A stretch of 64,000 nucleotides of DNA, taken from the NCBI GenBank assembly GCA_027924585.1, contig BSBM01001719.1, forward strand, positions 33,306,001 to 33,370,000, read 5' to 3'. Of this stretch, positions 42,471-52,923 are shown piece after piece (position 1 is the first letter of the stretch; each line of letters begins with the position of its first letter). The position numbers and the translations under genes were made by a program. This DNA comes from Larix kaempferi. Lineage: Eukaryota > Streptophyta > Pinopsida > Pinales > Pinaceae. Below the pieces are notes generated by a model, which was not told the origin of the DNA, made no database searches, and saw only the letters and a program-made list of their open reading frames with translations.

Positions 42471-43269
42471 TTTTTTTTTTCAGCGGAAAAAAGCATACTA
42501 TTGTTATTCAATTAAAATCAAATAGTACATAGATAATCGAGTCTATAAAAATTGATCGGAAAAAACCAAAAAACCATATAGAGTTCATCCTTCCCAAAAA
42601 AGGTTTACAAACTGGTATATCAAACTGTCAACAACATATAAATAATAGACAATCGTTACACAACTGAATACTACAAGTCTCCATAATAAGTCAATAGTTA
42701 ATATGCAAATAGGCCGATCTTAATGGAATATCGAGAGTTTAAATGTGTGAGTGTGTTCTTCAATAGTTGTGTGGAGCTCTTATGGTTAGGGTTTTTGTTT
42801 TACTCAATATTCAAACTCATATCCATCGTCGCTCATCTCATGAACGATCCATTGCTCAACTTCCAATGGTCGCCTGTCAACATTAATCTTGCAATATTTT
42901 CCCTAACTTATCTATGTCTTGACCATTTTTCTAATTTAAGTGTCCTCCAACTGCTTGTGTGTGCCAATTTTATCTATAGTTCATGTGAAACCCACAACAA
43001 TTCTTCGAACAACTTTTTTTAATTGATGTCTCTCTCCTTTCCTCTTGGACGCATGAAGGACTAGGACATTTTTTTTTCTCTGTACTACATCATGTGTAGG
43101 GCATCTTCATGAATTTTTCACCAACATTGATGACTAGTATGATTTCAATTTTGATTTCTCAAAACAACAATACAAAATCGGTGAAACATTTTAAGGATTT
43201 CTTCATCATATCAAATAGCATAAACTCGCACTCTTCTTGTTAAAATAGGTTAGTCTAGTAGGTTTGGTG
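42471..43269. other. Poly-T tract and unassigned DNA
   Basis: A T10 tract at about 42472-42481 could be the poly-A tail of a minus-strand retroposon, but no LINE or SINE body follows to the right. The frame at 42723-43022 has no domain I know. Confidence 0.25.
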
Positions 43270-43539
43270 TTCTCCATCAAACTAGGAAGCAATATATACC
43301 TCACTCACCACCAACACAATAATTAAGATTCCAAGTTGAATTATTGCTCATTTATCTCATGGACATGTTTAAATGCAAAAATAAATCCAACAATTTATCA
43401 TCCGATATGTTGTCCACTCTAAGACTCAACTTGTAAAATTGTTGAATGTGCTTGCTTACTAAACCTTTTTGCCTTTGGTTTATTAATTATGTAAAGAAGG
43501 AATTTTTGTTAACATCTTCATGATATGATATCAATTCTT

Positions 43540-44178
43540 CTATAAAAATGGACCAAGAGAGAAATTATGGAGTTTTTTTTGCATTCACAAAGCCATTGGT
43601 ACCACACAAACTGCTCAGGTTCTAAATATAAAGATGCAATAGGTACCTTTTGGAGATTTGGCACCTAGTGCATATCAAAGAATTGTTCAATTTGGGATAT
43701 CCATGTTATGGGGTCCTTGCCTTTAAAATTCCTCATGTCAATCTTGGAGAGTTGGATACCCCTTGGGGACCATCCCTGGTTACTTCCATTATTAGAATCA
43801 ATTCCTCTTAGAATATTCTTAGGCTTGGTGGCAATCTTTAGTGGATTAAGGGTTGTGCAAATAACACATCTACCCTTTTAGTTAGTTGTTCAATCATTTC
43901 ACTATGATCATTATGTATCTTCATTGTTTCATCCTTATCATCATTTCTTGATCTTATAGAGTTTTCCATCAAGTCTCAAACTCTTTCATTGTCTTGTTAA
44001 GACTCTCTAAATGCTTTAGACATATTTTTTATTAATCTATCAATATTTTCCCCTAATTCTCTTTGTCCAGCTGTAACTCTTTTTCTCCCTTCTCAATGTT
44101 CCTAAGAAAATCTCTTACACTATTGACTTCATCCCTACATTGGTTAGCCTTGGCATGTAATTCTTCATTGCTAACCAT
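43540..44178 (-). pseudogene. Gypsy gag relic
   Basis: The minus frame starts MVSNEELHAKANQCRDEVNSV at 44178 with a coiled stretch (FLRNIEKGEKELQLDKEN, ICLKHLESLNKTMKEF). After many stops it becomes clear gag core at 43800-43540: GIQLSKIDMRNFKGKDPITW, QIEQFFDMH, VPIASLYLEPEQFVWYQWL. This matches the Retrotrans_gag pattern of plant Gypsy (MRKFDGKDP..W..QMEQFF). It is heavily decayed. The part to 43270 may be its continuation but shows only fragments. Confidence 0.65.
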
Positions 44179-44270
44179 CTTGACATTGTTTCAGCATGTA
44201 ATTCTTCATTGCTAACCATCTTGACATTGTTTCGGCATGTAATTCTTCATTGCTAACCATCTTGACATTG
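44142..44270. repeat. 42-bp repeat, three copies, at a gag start
   Basis: catgtaattcttcattgctaaccatcttgacattgttt-type units follow each other three times with almost no change. On the minus strand each unit carries the same ATG and the MVSNEELHA start of the gag frame. Confidence 0.9.
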
Positions 44271-45259
44271 TTTTTTAAGTTTGTGATAACCCAACTTAGG
44301 AATTAAATGCCAAAATAAAAAATTAAGAGTGGTCGAAAGGGTGCGACTATAGTTAACTAGGGTACAAGTTTTAATTAAAAAAGGTGTGGATGGAATTAAA
44401 AAACGTTATTTTAATTATTCGTACGACGCGACATATGATGATAGGGTACAAATTATAGGTGTGGTTGTTGTACAGAATTAGAGCATACAAATCACTATAT
44501 GATTGTCGTAAGGAATTGCGTGTGTACAAAATTGGAGCATAAAAATAATGTACAAATCACAATACGGACAACGACTAAATTGGAAGCTATAAGTAATCAT
44601 ACATATGTCAACTAAGTTGGTGGATGATGGGTATGAAACAACAATTTATGGCAACTTCGAAGCTCTTATGCCAAATGTGGCAGAAGCTAAAATTGATTCA
44701 AAATTTTCAATTGGATTTACCAAGAATTATAAACATTGAATGTATAAAATAATGAATGACATGGTGACAATCAGCCTCGTAATAATATACTTATTATATG
44801 TTTTGATTGGTCACAAGTTGAAGGTATGTATTTTTTGACTTTTCATTATTGTATTTAATATTTATTATTATTATTATCATTATATTTATATTTATATTTA
44901 TGTTTGTTACTTATTAGTTGCTATCTAGTGGCAAATTTATTATCTGTTAAGATGTTGTCTTTGTTGAAACAAAAAGTCAAACTACAAGAGAGATACATAA
45001 TCTCCTTATGCACTTAAACAAGAGAGACAAACCAAATTTGATTGAAAAAGACTTGGTCACCAATATGTATGATCAATAATTAGGTAACACTTTAAAAAAT
45101 AGTTCAAATGATGATTCTTCTCCGACACAGATCAAATCAAATGCAAAAACTTACACAAGCGCAACATAGTAGACCAAAATGAGTCGCACAACTTCTCAAA
45201 TATGTTCATCCATATGAATAAAAGAAAATAAGAACTAGACGTTCCCGCACATCTCAAGC
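44271..45259. other. Unassigned AT-rich DNA
   Basis: Between the Gypsy gag relic and the Copia RT relic. Probably includes an LTR or leader of one of them, but no pair or primer site was found. It has (tta/tat)n-like low complexity at 44850-44900. Confidence 0.25.
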
Positions 45260-46190
45260 AATTTTTTTCTTAAACACTCGTGCTTTCAATGAACCCACCA
45301 CTTTTACGAAGGAAATGAAACATAAAGAATGGCAACATGTTATGATGGATGGATATGATTCCATACCTACAAATGAAACGTGAAAACTTGTTAATACTCC
45401 ACCAGATTTTAGACCCATTGGTTGCATACGGGTTTAGAGAATTAGGTACAATTCAAATGGTGAAGTTGATAATATGAAGCAAGACTTGTGGCTAAGAGAT
45501 TGTACAAGGTATTGACTATGAAGAAACATTTCCACCAACAACAAAATAGGACACACTCAGAATGGTAATTACATTCACTACATAGCGTGGTTGGGCACTC
45601 AACCCCTTGTATTTGAAGTCAAAGGATAAAAAAATGTTTGTAAATTGATCAAAGCTTTATACGACAAGAAATAGACACCTAAAGCATGGTATGCCAAAAT
45701 GGATGAATAACTTACACATGTTGGTTTTCGTCGTAGTGAGCTTGATGATACTTTTAAAATGCAACGTCGAAACTTGTTGATCATTGTTCTCTATCTTGAA
45801 GAATAAATCATTATAAGGACTCATGAATTCCACATCAAACAGGTAAAATATGAACTTCAAAAAGAGTTTAACATCATTGACTTGGGGCTAATTCAATACT
45901 ATCTTGGTGTGGAAGCTACTCAACAACCTCATCAGATCTTCCTTAGTCAAACCAAATATGTGACAAAATTGTTAAAGAAATTTGGCATGGAAGATTGTAA
46001 GCCATCTTACTCAATGGAGAAAACTTAAAACTTTCAACATTTGAAAGAGGGAAATTGGTGAACAACACGGACTACAGACAATGGATAAGAAGCCTTATTT
46101 ACTTGACAAATATTCATCCAAATTTTTCATATGCAATCAACACTCTTTCCAAATTCATGCATGAACATAAACATAGTATACAACTTGACG
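45260..46190 (+). pseudogene. Copia reverse transcriptase relic
   Basis: Across frame changes it reads FTKEMKHKEWQHVMMDGYDSI, LVFEVKG, LIKALYDKK..PKAWYAKMDE (the LYGLKQAPRAWY region), VGFRRSELDDT, LIIVLYLEE (a YVDD position, altered), EFNIIDLGLIQYYLGVEATQ, QIFLSQTKYVTKLLKKFGMEDCKP and PNSCMNINIV. All are Copia RT blocks in the right order. At least eight stops are present and the catalytic YVDD is not preserved. Similarity ends at about 46190. No LTR was found on either side. Confidence 0.75.
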
Positions 46191-46284
46191 AGAACTCTCT
46201 AGAGTTCTCATTTTTGTAGGCTAAATTTAGTGGTTTTTTTTTCCCGAATCGAAAACTGGCACTACTAGTAGCACCTTTTTTTCG

Positions 46285-46650
46285 GGGCTAAAATTACAAC
46301 TTCTTTAAAACCCCAATTGGCCATGGTTGATACCATTGCAATCAAAACTGCAAATTGATTCTTGAATCAAAAAATGGTTCTCCCGAGATCATCCTTGCTT
46401 TTATTTGTGGTGAAAATTACATCTTATTTGAAGCCCTAGCCTTATCAACTAATGTAGCTACAATCAAAACCCTAAAATTATGCTCCCAAAATCACTTAGA
46501 ATCACCACGGCACTCTGATTTTTCTTTCCATGGCGAAAATTACAACTTGTCTAAAACTATGACCCTAACAGTCAATGTCGTTGCAATAAAAATGCTCAAA
46601 TCAAATCCACCCCCACATGCCCCTCACTCCCCTCCTGAATCGAGTCCATC
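46285..46650. repeat. Diverged 123-bp tandem repeat, three units
   Basis: aaaattaca(a/t)ct..(t)ttaaa recurs at about 46291, 46414 and 46537, each followed by a tgcaatcaaaac-like phrase and a cgagatc/cactctgat block. Confidence 0.65.
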
Positions 46651-46739
46651 ATTTCCTCACTCCCCTCCCCTCCCCCGTGACTCTCACTCCACTCCCCACT
46701 AATCCCCTTTTCCATCCACGTGACCCTTACCGTTTTTTA

Positions 46740-46886
46740 TCCTTTTTTATATTTTTTTTTAATGTTTAATGCTCCTTTTTATTAATTTGTTTGTTTGTGA
46801 ATATTTGATTTTAGTTTTAATGTTATTCATTAATAATTATTTTATTTTTTATTTTTTTAAGTTTTAAAGATATATATATATTTTAA

Positions 46887-46931
<45 letters not shown>

Positions 46932-47060
46932 CTTTATTTTTATTTTTATATTTTATATTGTTTTTAACTTCTCATATTCTTACTTTATTTTTTATTTTGT
47001 TTATTTTTGTAATGATTTATTTTATTTTTATTTTTTATAATGTTGTTTATTATTATTATT
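46740..47060. repeat. AT-rich low-complexity block with (TA)n
   Basis: Dominated by T and A. It contains A10 followed by (TA)15 at 46891-46930 and a shorter TA run at 46870-46880. Confidence 0.9.
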
Positions 47061-47371
47061 TAAAATGTTTTAAACTTAGGGAAAATAAAAAGAGTTATCA
47101 TGAACCTCGATGAACAAGTTGAAGAAAAGTATGCTTAGGGTTAGGGAATGCCACGAACAATCAAGCAAAGTTCTTGGCATTGTACTAAGGGTTACACATT
47201 TCATTCCTAAAAAATGTCAAGCAATCAACAATTGTGGGAGACTCCCTAATTGCAATTCGCTATTTCTCACATCAATGCATAGATGGTCTTCTGAACAATT
47301 TCGAGAATTACTCGTTGTACCATGTGCTAAGAACGCTCAACATTACAACATATCGTATAGCCAACAATTGA
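47061..47371. other. Unassigned DNA bearing a target-site duplication
   Basis: A plus-strand frame at 47110-47376 has no recognised domain. The last five bases, ATTGA (47367-47371), are the left target duplication of the LTR element that follows. Confidence 0.4.
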
Positions 47372-47999
47372 TGTAACAACCTTCATGTAAAATAATGAAA
47401 TAAAAAGGGTAAAATAATAAAAAGGGAATATATAATGAAATGTAAAATAATAAATAAAATGGGTAAATAATATAATGGGGAATATGAAAGAAAAATGAGG
47501 GAAAACAAATTGCATTAAAAGAAATTAAGAAAAATAGGAGAAGGGGGAAATAAAAGGAGCAGAAGAAAAAGAGAGGGGGATCTTTTTTGGTCTTTTGGCA
47601 TTTCGGGAAGGAGAGCTCTCGAGGAGCCAAGAAGAGGAAAGCAAGATAGCATTGGCATAGGGTTAGTTGTTGGGGGCTCGGGGACCTCAGCCATTGGCTG
47701 GGGGTTGGTTGGGTGGAGTCATCCCCCCACCTTCAGTTGCACACATTGGAGTTGTCAAGGTAATGGTAGCTGCTAGGTCATCTAATCAAGTATGGCTCTT
47801 TAATTTTCATAGTATAATTTATGTTATTATTGATTAGATCCACTTTCTTTTGTCGGATCTTCTATGCATCTTGTTCTTTGTTTGTGACTGAGATTTATAT
47901 GAGTTTACAGATTATCAAATCCACTGTTGGTATATGGTTTCATTTGCATGTTGGTTCTTTGTCTTATTATAGATTTATATAAATTTTGTGAGTCTTACA
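47372..47999 (+). repeat. 5' LTR of the LARD-like element
   Basis: 628 bp, begins tgtaacaacc and ends gagtcttaca. It matches 50303-50416 and 57818-58340 closely. The phrases gtaaaataataaaaaggg, gttgggggctcggg and tatggtttcatttgcatg are shared. Confidence 0.9.
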
Positions 48000-50290
48000 T
48001 TTGCTTTTCCCAGTTAATCTAAATGTTATAGTTGCTCAAACTAGTAAAATCTATGGATGTACCTTCACATCTAGTGCTTATGTCAAATCTAGAACTCTCT
48101 TAGTATCTGGAGATCTGCATGTTAAATCTGCTAGTTTGTACAAAGGAAAAACTTGAGTTGAGACCTAAAAATGGTCAAATTACACACAAAAACTAAATCT
48201 TTGTAAAATTTAAAGAATAAAATTAAAATCAGGTTAATGGGTGCTGGGATTTGAACCCAGATCTTCTGACACAATAGGAGCCTTACTTAGGCTACACCCA
48301 TGGTTCAACATAAAGATATAATGTAAACCTGAGAGTTGGCAGCTTCAAGAAACTTGTCAAGCGGTCGAAGCCTAAGATAACCTCAATAACTGTAACACAC
48401 GACCGCCTTCATGTTTCCCTTCGTCTGCGTCGGATTCTTGTTGTTGCCAATCTTCCTAGTGCTCGTCTTCTCCAACCAATTCGGTAGCACTAAGAACTTC
48501 TTCATACATACAATACAACATCTTCAGCTATCTTGTTCAAAGAAGAAGATACTCAATGACTAATTGTTAGTTAATCTATTTGTATCTGTGTGTATCAGCT
48601 TCAGGTTTGGTTAACTCTGAGCGCCATGTTAAATACGTTAGATGAAACAGAACGTGTCTTGTTGCCTTCATGTGAATGGTCAAATTTATCTCTTTGTGGC
48701 TCAACCTCTAGTTCTTGGAACCTGTAAACTGGGAAGTCATCTTCTGCGTAACGCATCTGATTTCAAGGCTCATAAACAGAGATCTACTACTCTGCCTGTT
48801 GATGTTCTGATCCATCAGTTTCATAGCCAACCTGATCATTAAAATTGTTTCGCTAGATTCGAACTCCCGTTCTACCATATGAAATTCATGTAGCAGTGTG
48901 CTAGTGTAATAATGGAAGGGTCGGAATGAACGAGCAAATGAAATCAATCTTGATATTAGAGATGGGGCTGGCTGATGCCTTTCCAGCTCAACCTCTTCCA
49001 CCAGATCATCGGATCTTCTCTCTTACGGTCTCTGTTGTGATTGCTTCGCATCCTCGTTCCAGTAGGCCCATTACATATATGTATATAGAACTTATAGCAC
49101 GCAGAGCGTTCAATGGATAGGTACATGGTATATAGAATTTATAGCACGCATACGCAAAGAGGTCGACCAAATTGACACGGATCCAGGCAGATATGGGACA
49201 TGAGCATAAAGGAGCTCTGCAATGTCCTGATTTTACCTACCTGCCTGCTCTGTTATAGAATCTTTGTGAAAACCCTAAAGACACTTTATTCTATGCCTGT
49301 CGTCGTTAGGGTTTCGCTGGCATTTTTTCTCTCTGTCGAAACGGCCTCCTCCGACGTTTTTCAAGCCATACATTAATTCTATGCCAAACTTAACGGGCTC
49401 TGCATTTGGTAACGGCTCCTTTACGTTCCATGTCCTCATCCTGGCTGTTGTGAAGAATTTGTTCTGTTGGTTCTGATCAATTCTAACGGGTTTCTACTGT
49501 TCCCAATGACGTTGTCTTCATCATTATATAATATATTCTTCCTCCTCCGAGTGTAGAAAATATGTACAACTATAGGTTGACAGCTCTAAGAATTTTATGG
49601 TGATGGAGCAGAAGAGATTTGTGCGTACAGTTATATTTGTATGCATGACGATGGACTTTACTATATTATCTTAATGTCGTCACCTCCATTCGCGAACCGT
49701 TATGGTTTTTCAATACCTCTTTATTAACTCCATAATCTAAGCTCTATCATCATTTGACAACAACCAAATGTTATTCTTATGAATGGAGTTCAATCTATGG
49801 TTTGACAAATATAAAGACAATCAAATGACAAAAAAAAACTGATGATGAGGTTTAACCTAGCGACGCTGATAGTGGAGATTTAACATATCCAATGACTCTG
49901 TCCTGGGAATCCAATGGCCATTGATCATTGGATTCGTGTTGCAATATGATGGGGGCATTGTCCTTGTCATCTGAAGGGTAAGGAAAGAGGAAGTAAACAG
50001 ATACATAGTTATAAATTATTAATTAATTGTTATGTGTGTATAATGCATAATTGTTGTTATGGTTGCATACTAGACTCATAAGGAATTACTTAAGAGCATG
50101 TTATAACTTAGGGCGCTTGATTGTATTAGTGTGGTTTGGAGACTTCTATGTGGTGGCCACACATATAAATCTCTAAACTTCACAATAGTACTAGCTACCT
50201 ATATACTCTATTATTTACTTGATTGATTGATTGAATAAGTATTGTATTTATTGCTTGAAGATTATATAACTTTGGGACGAAGTTTCATGA
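48000..50290 (+). other. Internal region of the LARD-like element
   Basis: No gag or pol motif in any frame. It contains a tRNA-like block (48239-48299), and a segment around 49260-49380 (gaaaaccctaaag, gttagggtttcgct) that looks like plant 5' untranslated or exon sequence but encodes nothing recognisable. Short plus frames at 48642-48842 and 48926-49120 have no domain. Confidence 0.45.
48239..48299 (-). ncRNA. tRNA-like sequence (pseudo-tRNA or SINE head)
   Basis: On the minus strand the 61 bases start GGGTGTAGCC and end CAAATCCCAGCACCC. The T-arm/B-box CTGGGTTCAAATCCCAG is perfect, and the first and last five bases can pair (GGGTG with CACCC). A small hairpin GCC...GGC stands in for a D-arm. 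It is too short for a tRNA, since the anticodon arm is missing. It is a decayed tRNA or the start of a tRNA-derived SINE, not a working gene. Confidence 0.4.
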
Positions 50291-50302
50291 AGGGGGGAAG
50301 TA
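50291..50302 (+). other. Polypurine tract of the LARD-like element
   Basis: aggggggaagta stands directly before the 3' LTR TG at 50303. Confidence 0.8.
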
Positions 50303-50416
50303 TGTAACAACCCTCATGTAAAATAATGAAATAAAAGGGGTAAAATAATAAAAAGGGAATATATAATGAAATGTAAAATAATAAATACAAGGGGTAAATA
50401 ATATAATGGGGAATAT
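50303..50416 (+). repeat. 3' LTR of the LARD-like element, left portion
   Basis: Begins tgtaacaaccctcatg and follows the 5' LTR to aatggggaatat, where the LINE is inserted. 50401-50416 is also the left LINE target duplication. Confidence 0.88.
50401..50416. repeat. LINE target-site duplication (left)
   Basis: atataatggggaatat, repeated exactly at 57818-57833. The undisturbed 5' LTR has this sequence once, which confirms it as the insertion site. Confidence 0.9.
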
Positions 50417-50982
50417 AGAGAACAATAAGATGAGATCATTAAGGGTAAATGGCTCCAAGAAACTGAAGGAAGAAGTACGTTGGTTTTTAAACTGAAGATT
50501 ATGGTGGCATCGCAGATGATGGAGGTTAGCACATGTTAGCAGCGCAGACTCCAGGCTCGTGGTTGGATCGATCTCTTCATTTTTTGTACAGACTGGAGAA
50601 TTCTTGTTCAAGGTCAGCGTTTCTTTCGTAAATCGGGCGATGGTGGTCATCTCTGGCAGCGAGAATATCTTTAGGCATTGAACAATGGCTGGGTTTGACG
50701 CAGATGGTCAAATATTTTGAGTCTGGGCTGTATTCGGGTCGCAGTTTAGCTGTTCGATGCTGAGTAACCATCGCTCCTGGCTTCTTTTGGGCGGGTGTTT
50801 GGGTTCCGGATCAGATTTGTAGAGGCTCATGGAGGGGTGGACGGTCTGAGCATAAACCCTGTGGATGTGTGCTGGGATCCGGGGGATCAGGTGTTTCGGT
50901 GGATAGGGGACTGGGCCCTATTTTCGATTAGTAAGCTGACTGCTCGGTCGGGGTCAGATTTTGCCTGAACTGCTGGAGTGGT
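50417..50982 (+). promoter_or_regulatory. LINE 5' untranslated region
   Basis: 566 bp before the ORF1 ATG. No TATA box is seen, as usual for internal LINE promoters. It becomes G-rich toward the ORF (ggctcatggaggggtggacgg near 50825). By family knowledge an internal promoter should lie here, but I cannot point to a motif. Confidence 0.5.
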
Positions 50983-52923
50983 ATGGGGAGCGGATATGAG
51001 CAGGAGGTGGACTACACCTCGGGTGGGGATTGTGACATAGGGATATTTGATCTTGGAGCAAAAATTTTGGCGGATTATGGGGCGGGGGCTTTGACTAGCC
51101 CTTTCTTGTCTGGCAGGGGGACAGGGGATCTACCTGGGTCCGCGGGAGCGATGGATTCGCCGGTCATCTCTTTTGGGCTGGAGGGTTCTGTGGAGGATTT
51201 AGCTACCTCTCGGTCTTCTGCTAGTTATCTGGACAGGCCAGATTTGGCGGGTCTCCTGGGGCGGACGCTGCAACCCCAACTGGGGTCTTATACAAACTTT
51301 CCTATTCTTTCGGAAGGTAGTGATCACACGTGGTCGGGTGGCGGACCAGCTTCTCTTTCTTTCGGAAATCTGCTACAGTCAGTGGAACTCCGTGATGTGG
51401 AGGTAAGGGGACCGGCCAGTGGTGGCCAGGGAAACACTACTAGTGCATCTGCTGCGGTGGCATCTGGGGTGGGCGTCCTCCTACCTGGTAAAGAACCTTT
51501 GATTCCTCGTGCAAGGGATCCTGCACCGGCGGCAAAACATTCTACAAACAAGGTCAAGGAACGGAGAAGGAAGGACAAACTGGTGTTGGGTGTGGATGTC
51601 TCGATGGAGGAAGCGGAGGAATTCTCCCACATAGCTGTGGTTGGACATGCCCGTGGAAAGAGGCTCGGGCGGGGCTTCCTACAGCGATGGGCGACCGAGA
51701 ATTGGCAGGATCTGGTTGCTGCTGCACCAGAGATTAGGGTACTGACGAAGGGTTGGTTCTCCTTTATATTGGCAAATAATGGAGAGGTTGAAGCTGTTTT
51801 AGGCCGTCAATGGAAGATGCTGGGCGTCCCCATTGTGCTGAAACGATGGTCGCCTTTTTTTGACTCCAAGACTGAAAGAATTGACCGTGAACCGATTTGG
51901 GTGAAGCTACCAGGGCTCCCCATGCATCTCTGGAATGAATCACGATTTGCTGCCATTGGAAATTTTCTTGGCGATTACATATGCGCGGACCATTCCCATA
52001 CTGAAACTGGTAATTATTCGGTGGCTAAGATCTTGGTCAAACTCGATCTTAGGCTGGGGCTATCGGCAGAGATCTCCATTCAGACAAAGGATGGGGATTT
52101 CACACAGATTTTGGACTATGTGGGGGTGCCGTTTTGTTGCCACCGATGTCACGCAATTGGACACCTGGTAGCAGGGTGCACGCTACCATTTCGGGGAAGA
52201 AAACCGCCGATTGTTCCTGTAGCAGATGTTAGGACTGATACGGTGCAGAAGGGGAGTCCACTGAAGGCAGGGGATCATGATCTTTTGAATACTATTGCCA
52301 CTGAGGCTGTAGTATCATTGCAAACTGAAGCATCGTGTGGCATACCGGGTTCTGGGATACCCTTGTCTTCTTTGGAGAACGTGGGCTGGGAAAATACTCA
52401 AAGATTGCAGATGGATGGAGTGGGGACTACTTTGGGCTCTACGACACCCTTAACTCGAGCAGCCTGCAGAAAGATTCTGGATCGTCGGGGCTCATCTCCC
52501 CAGGGTAAGTCACAACATTACTCTTCTATTGATCCACTTTTTTCTGTCTCCACCGATTTTGGGGGGGTATGTTTAAAATCACATCCTTCTGACAGCCCTG
52601 TATCACCTTGCATAGTAGCGCCTTGTGTATTACCTGTCACAAATTGTGCATACACGCCATCTTTAGTATCCACACTACCCTCTCCCAATTCTGTGGGTCG
52701 TAGTATCCGGTATGCTCTTAGAAATAGGGTGATCTCTGCTGATGGATCGGGAGGTAGGGGACTTCCTGAGTTGGCTGCAAATACTATGGGGAAAGGTCGG
52801 GGACGGAAATCACACCTGTCCAAAGCACAAGATCGAGCAAAAGTTGATTTGGTAATGGGCACTCAATCCACTATTGAATGGGCACTTAGAGCTGCGAAAA
52901 CCCTGGAAGGGGGTTTTATATGA
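50983..52923 (+). CDS. LINE ORF1 protein (DUF4283 domain, CCHC knuckle)
   Basis: 646 residues. The N-terminal 190 residues are Gly/Ser-rich and low in order, followed by a basic patch (KERRRKDK). The DUF4283 domain spans about residues 205-345 (FSHIAVVGHARGKRLGRGF, WFSFILANN, VPIVLKRWSPFFD, IWVKLPGLPMHLW). A complete zinc knuckle follows at C386-x2-C389-x4-H394-x4-C399. The C-terminal 240 residues are Ser/Thr/Pro-rich, ending in a basic stretch. Plant L1-type ORF1 proteins of this build bind the element RNA and form the ribonucleoprotein with ORF2. The ATG at 50983 is the first in frame after the 5' region. Its TGA overlaps the ORF2 ATG. No damage is seen. Confidence 0.9.
   Translation: MGSGYEQEVDYTSGGDCDIGIFDLGAKILADYGAGALTSPFLSGRGTGDLPGSAGAMDSPVISFGLEGSVEDLATSRSSASYLDRPDLAGLLGRTLQPQLGSYTNFPILSEGSDHTWSGGGPASLSFGNLLQSVELRDVEVRGPASGGQGNTTSASAAVASGVGVLLPGKEPLIPRARDPAPAAKHSTNKVKERRRKDKLVLGVDVSMEEAEEFSHIAVVGHARGKRLGRGFLQRWATENWQDLVAAAPEIRVLTKGWFSFILANNGEVEAVLGRQWKMLGVPIVLKRWSPFFDSKTERIDREPIWVKLPGLPMHLWNESRFAAIGNFLGDYICADHSHTETGNYSVAKILVKLDLRLGLSAEISIQTKDGDFTQILDYVGVPFCCHRCHAIGHLVAGCTLPFRGRKPPIVPVADVRTDTVQKGSPLKAGDHDLLNTIATEAVVSLQTEASCGIPGSGIPLSSLENVGWENTQRLQMDGVGTTLGSTTPLTRAACRKILDRRGSSPQGKSQHYSSIDPLFSVSTDFGGVCLKSHPSDSPVSPCIVAPCVLPVTNCAYTPSLVSTLPSPNSVGRSIRYALRNRVISADGSGGRGLPELAANTMGKGRGRKSHLSKAQDRAKVDLVMGTQSTIEWALRAAKTLEGGFI
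52920..52923 (+). promoter_or_regulatory. ATGA overlap of LINE ORF1 stop and ORF2 start
   Basis: ATG of ORF2 (52920-52922) and TGA of ORF1 (52921-52923) share two bases. The same arrangement stands at 3332-3335 in the diverged LINE, so it appears to be conserved and likely serves stop-start translation. Confidence 0.75.

Noticed and set aside
42472-42481. 3' poly-A of a minus-strand LINE
   Set aside because: No LINE 3' end or coding domain follows, and no target duplication was found. A T run alone is not enough.
47343-47630. Phe-rich minus-strand frames in the LTR (also 50285-50650 and 57769-57969)
   Set aside because: They mirror the A-rich plus strand of the LTR. The low-complexity peptides are repeated only because the LTR is repeated.
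48239-48299. Working tRNA gene
   Set aside because: The T-arm is perfect but the anticodon arm is missing and the length is 61 nt. It is kept only as a tRNA-like sequence.
48610-48660. Minus-strand Copia LTR with primer site (actctgagcgcca before tgttaaat)
   Set aside because: The resemblance to the tRNA-Met primer site has several mismatches, and no LTR similarity follows on the right.
51324-51632. Antisense frame inside LINE ORF1
   Set aside because: It is a shadow of a strong coding frame on the other strand, with no domain.
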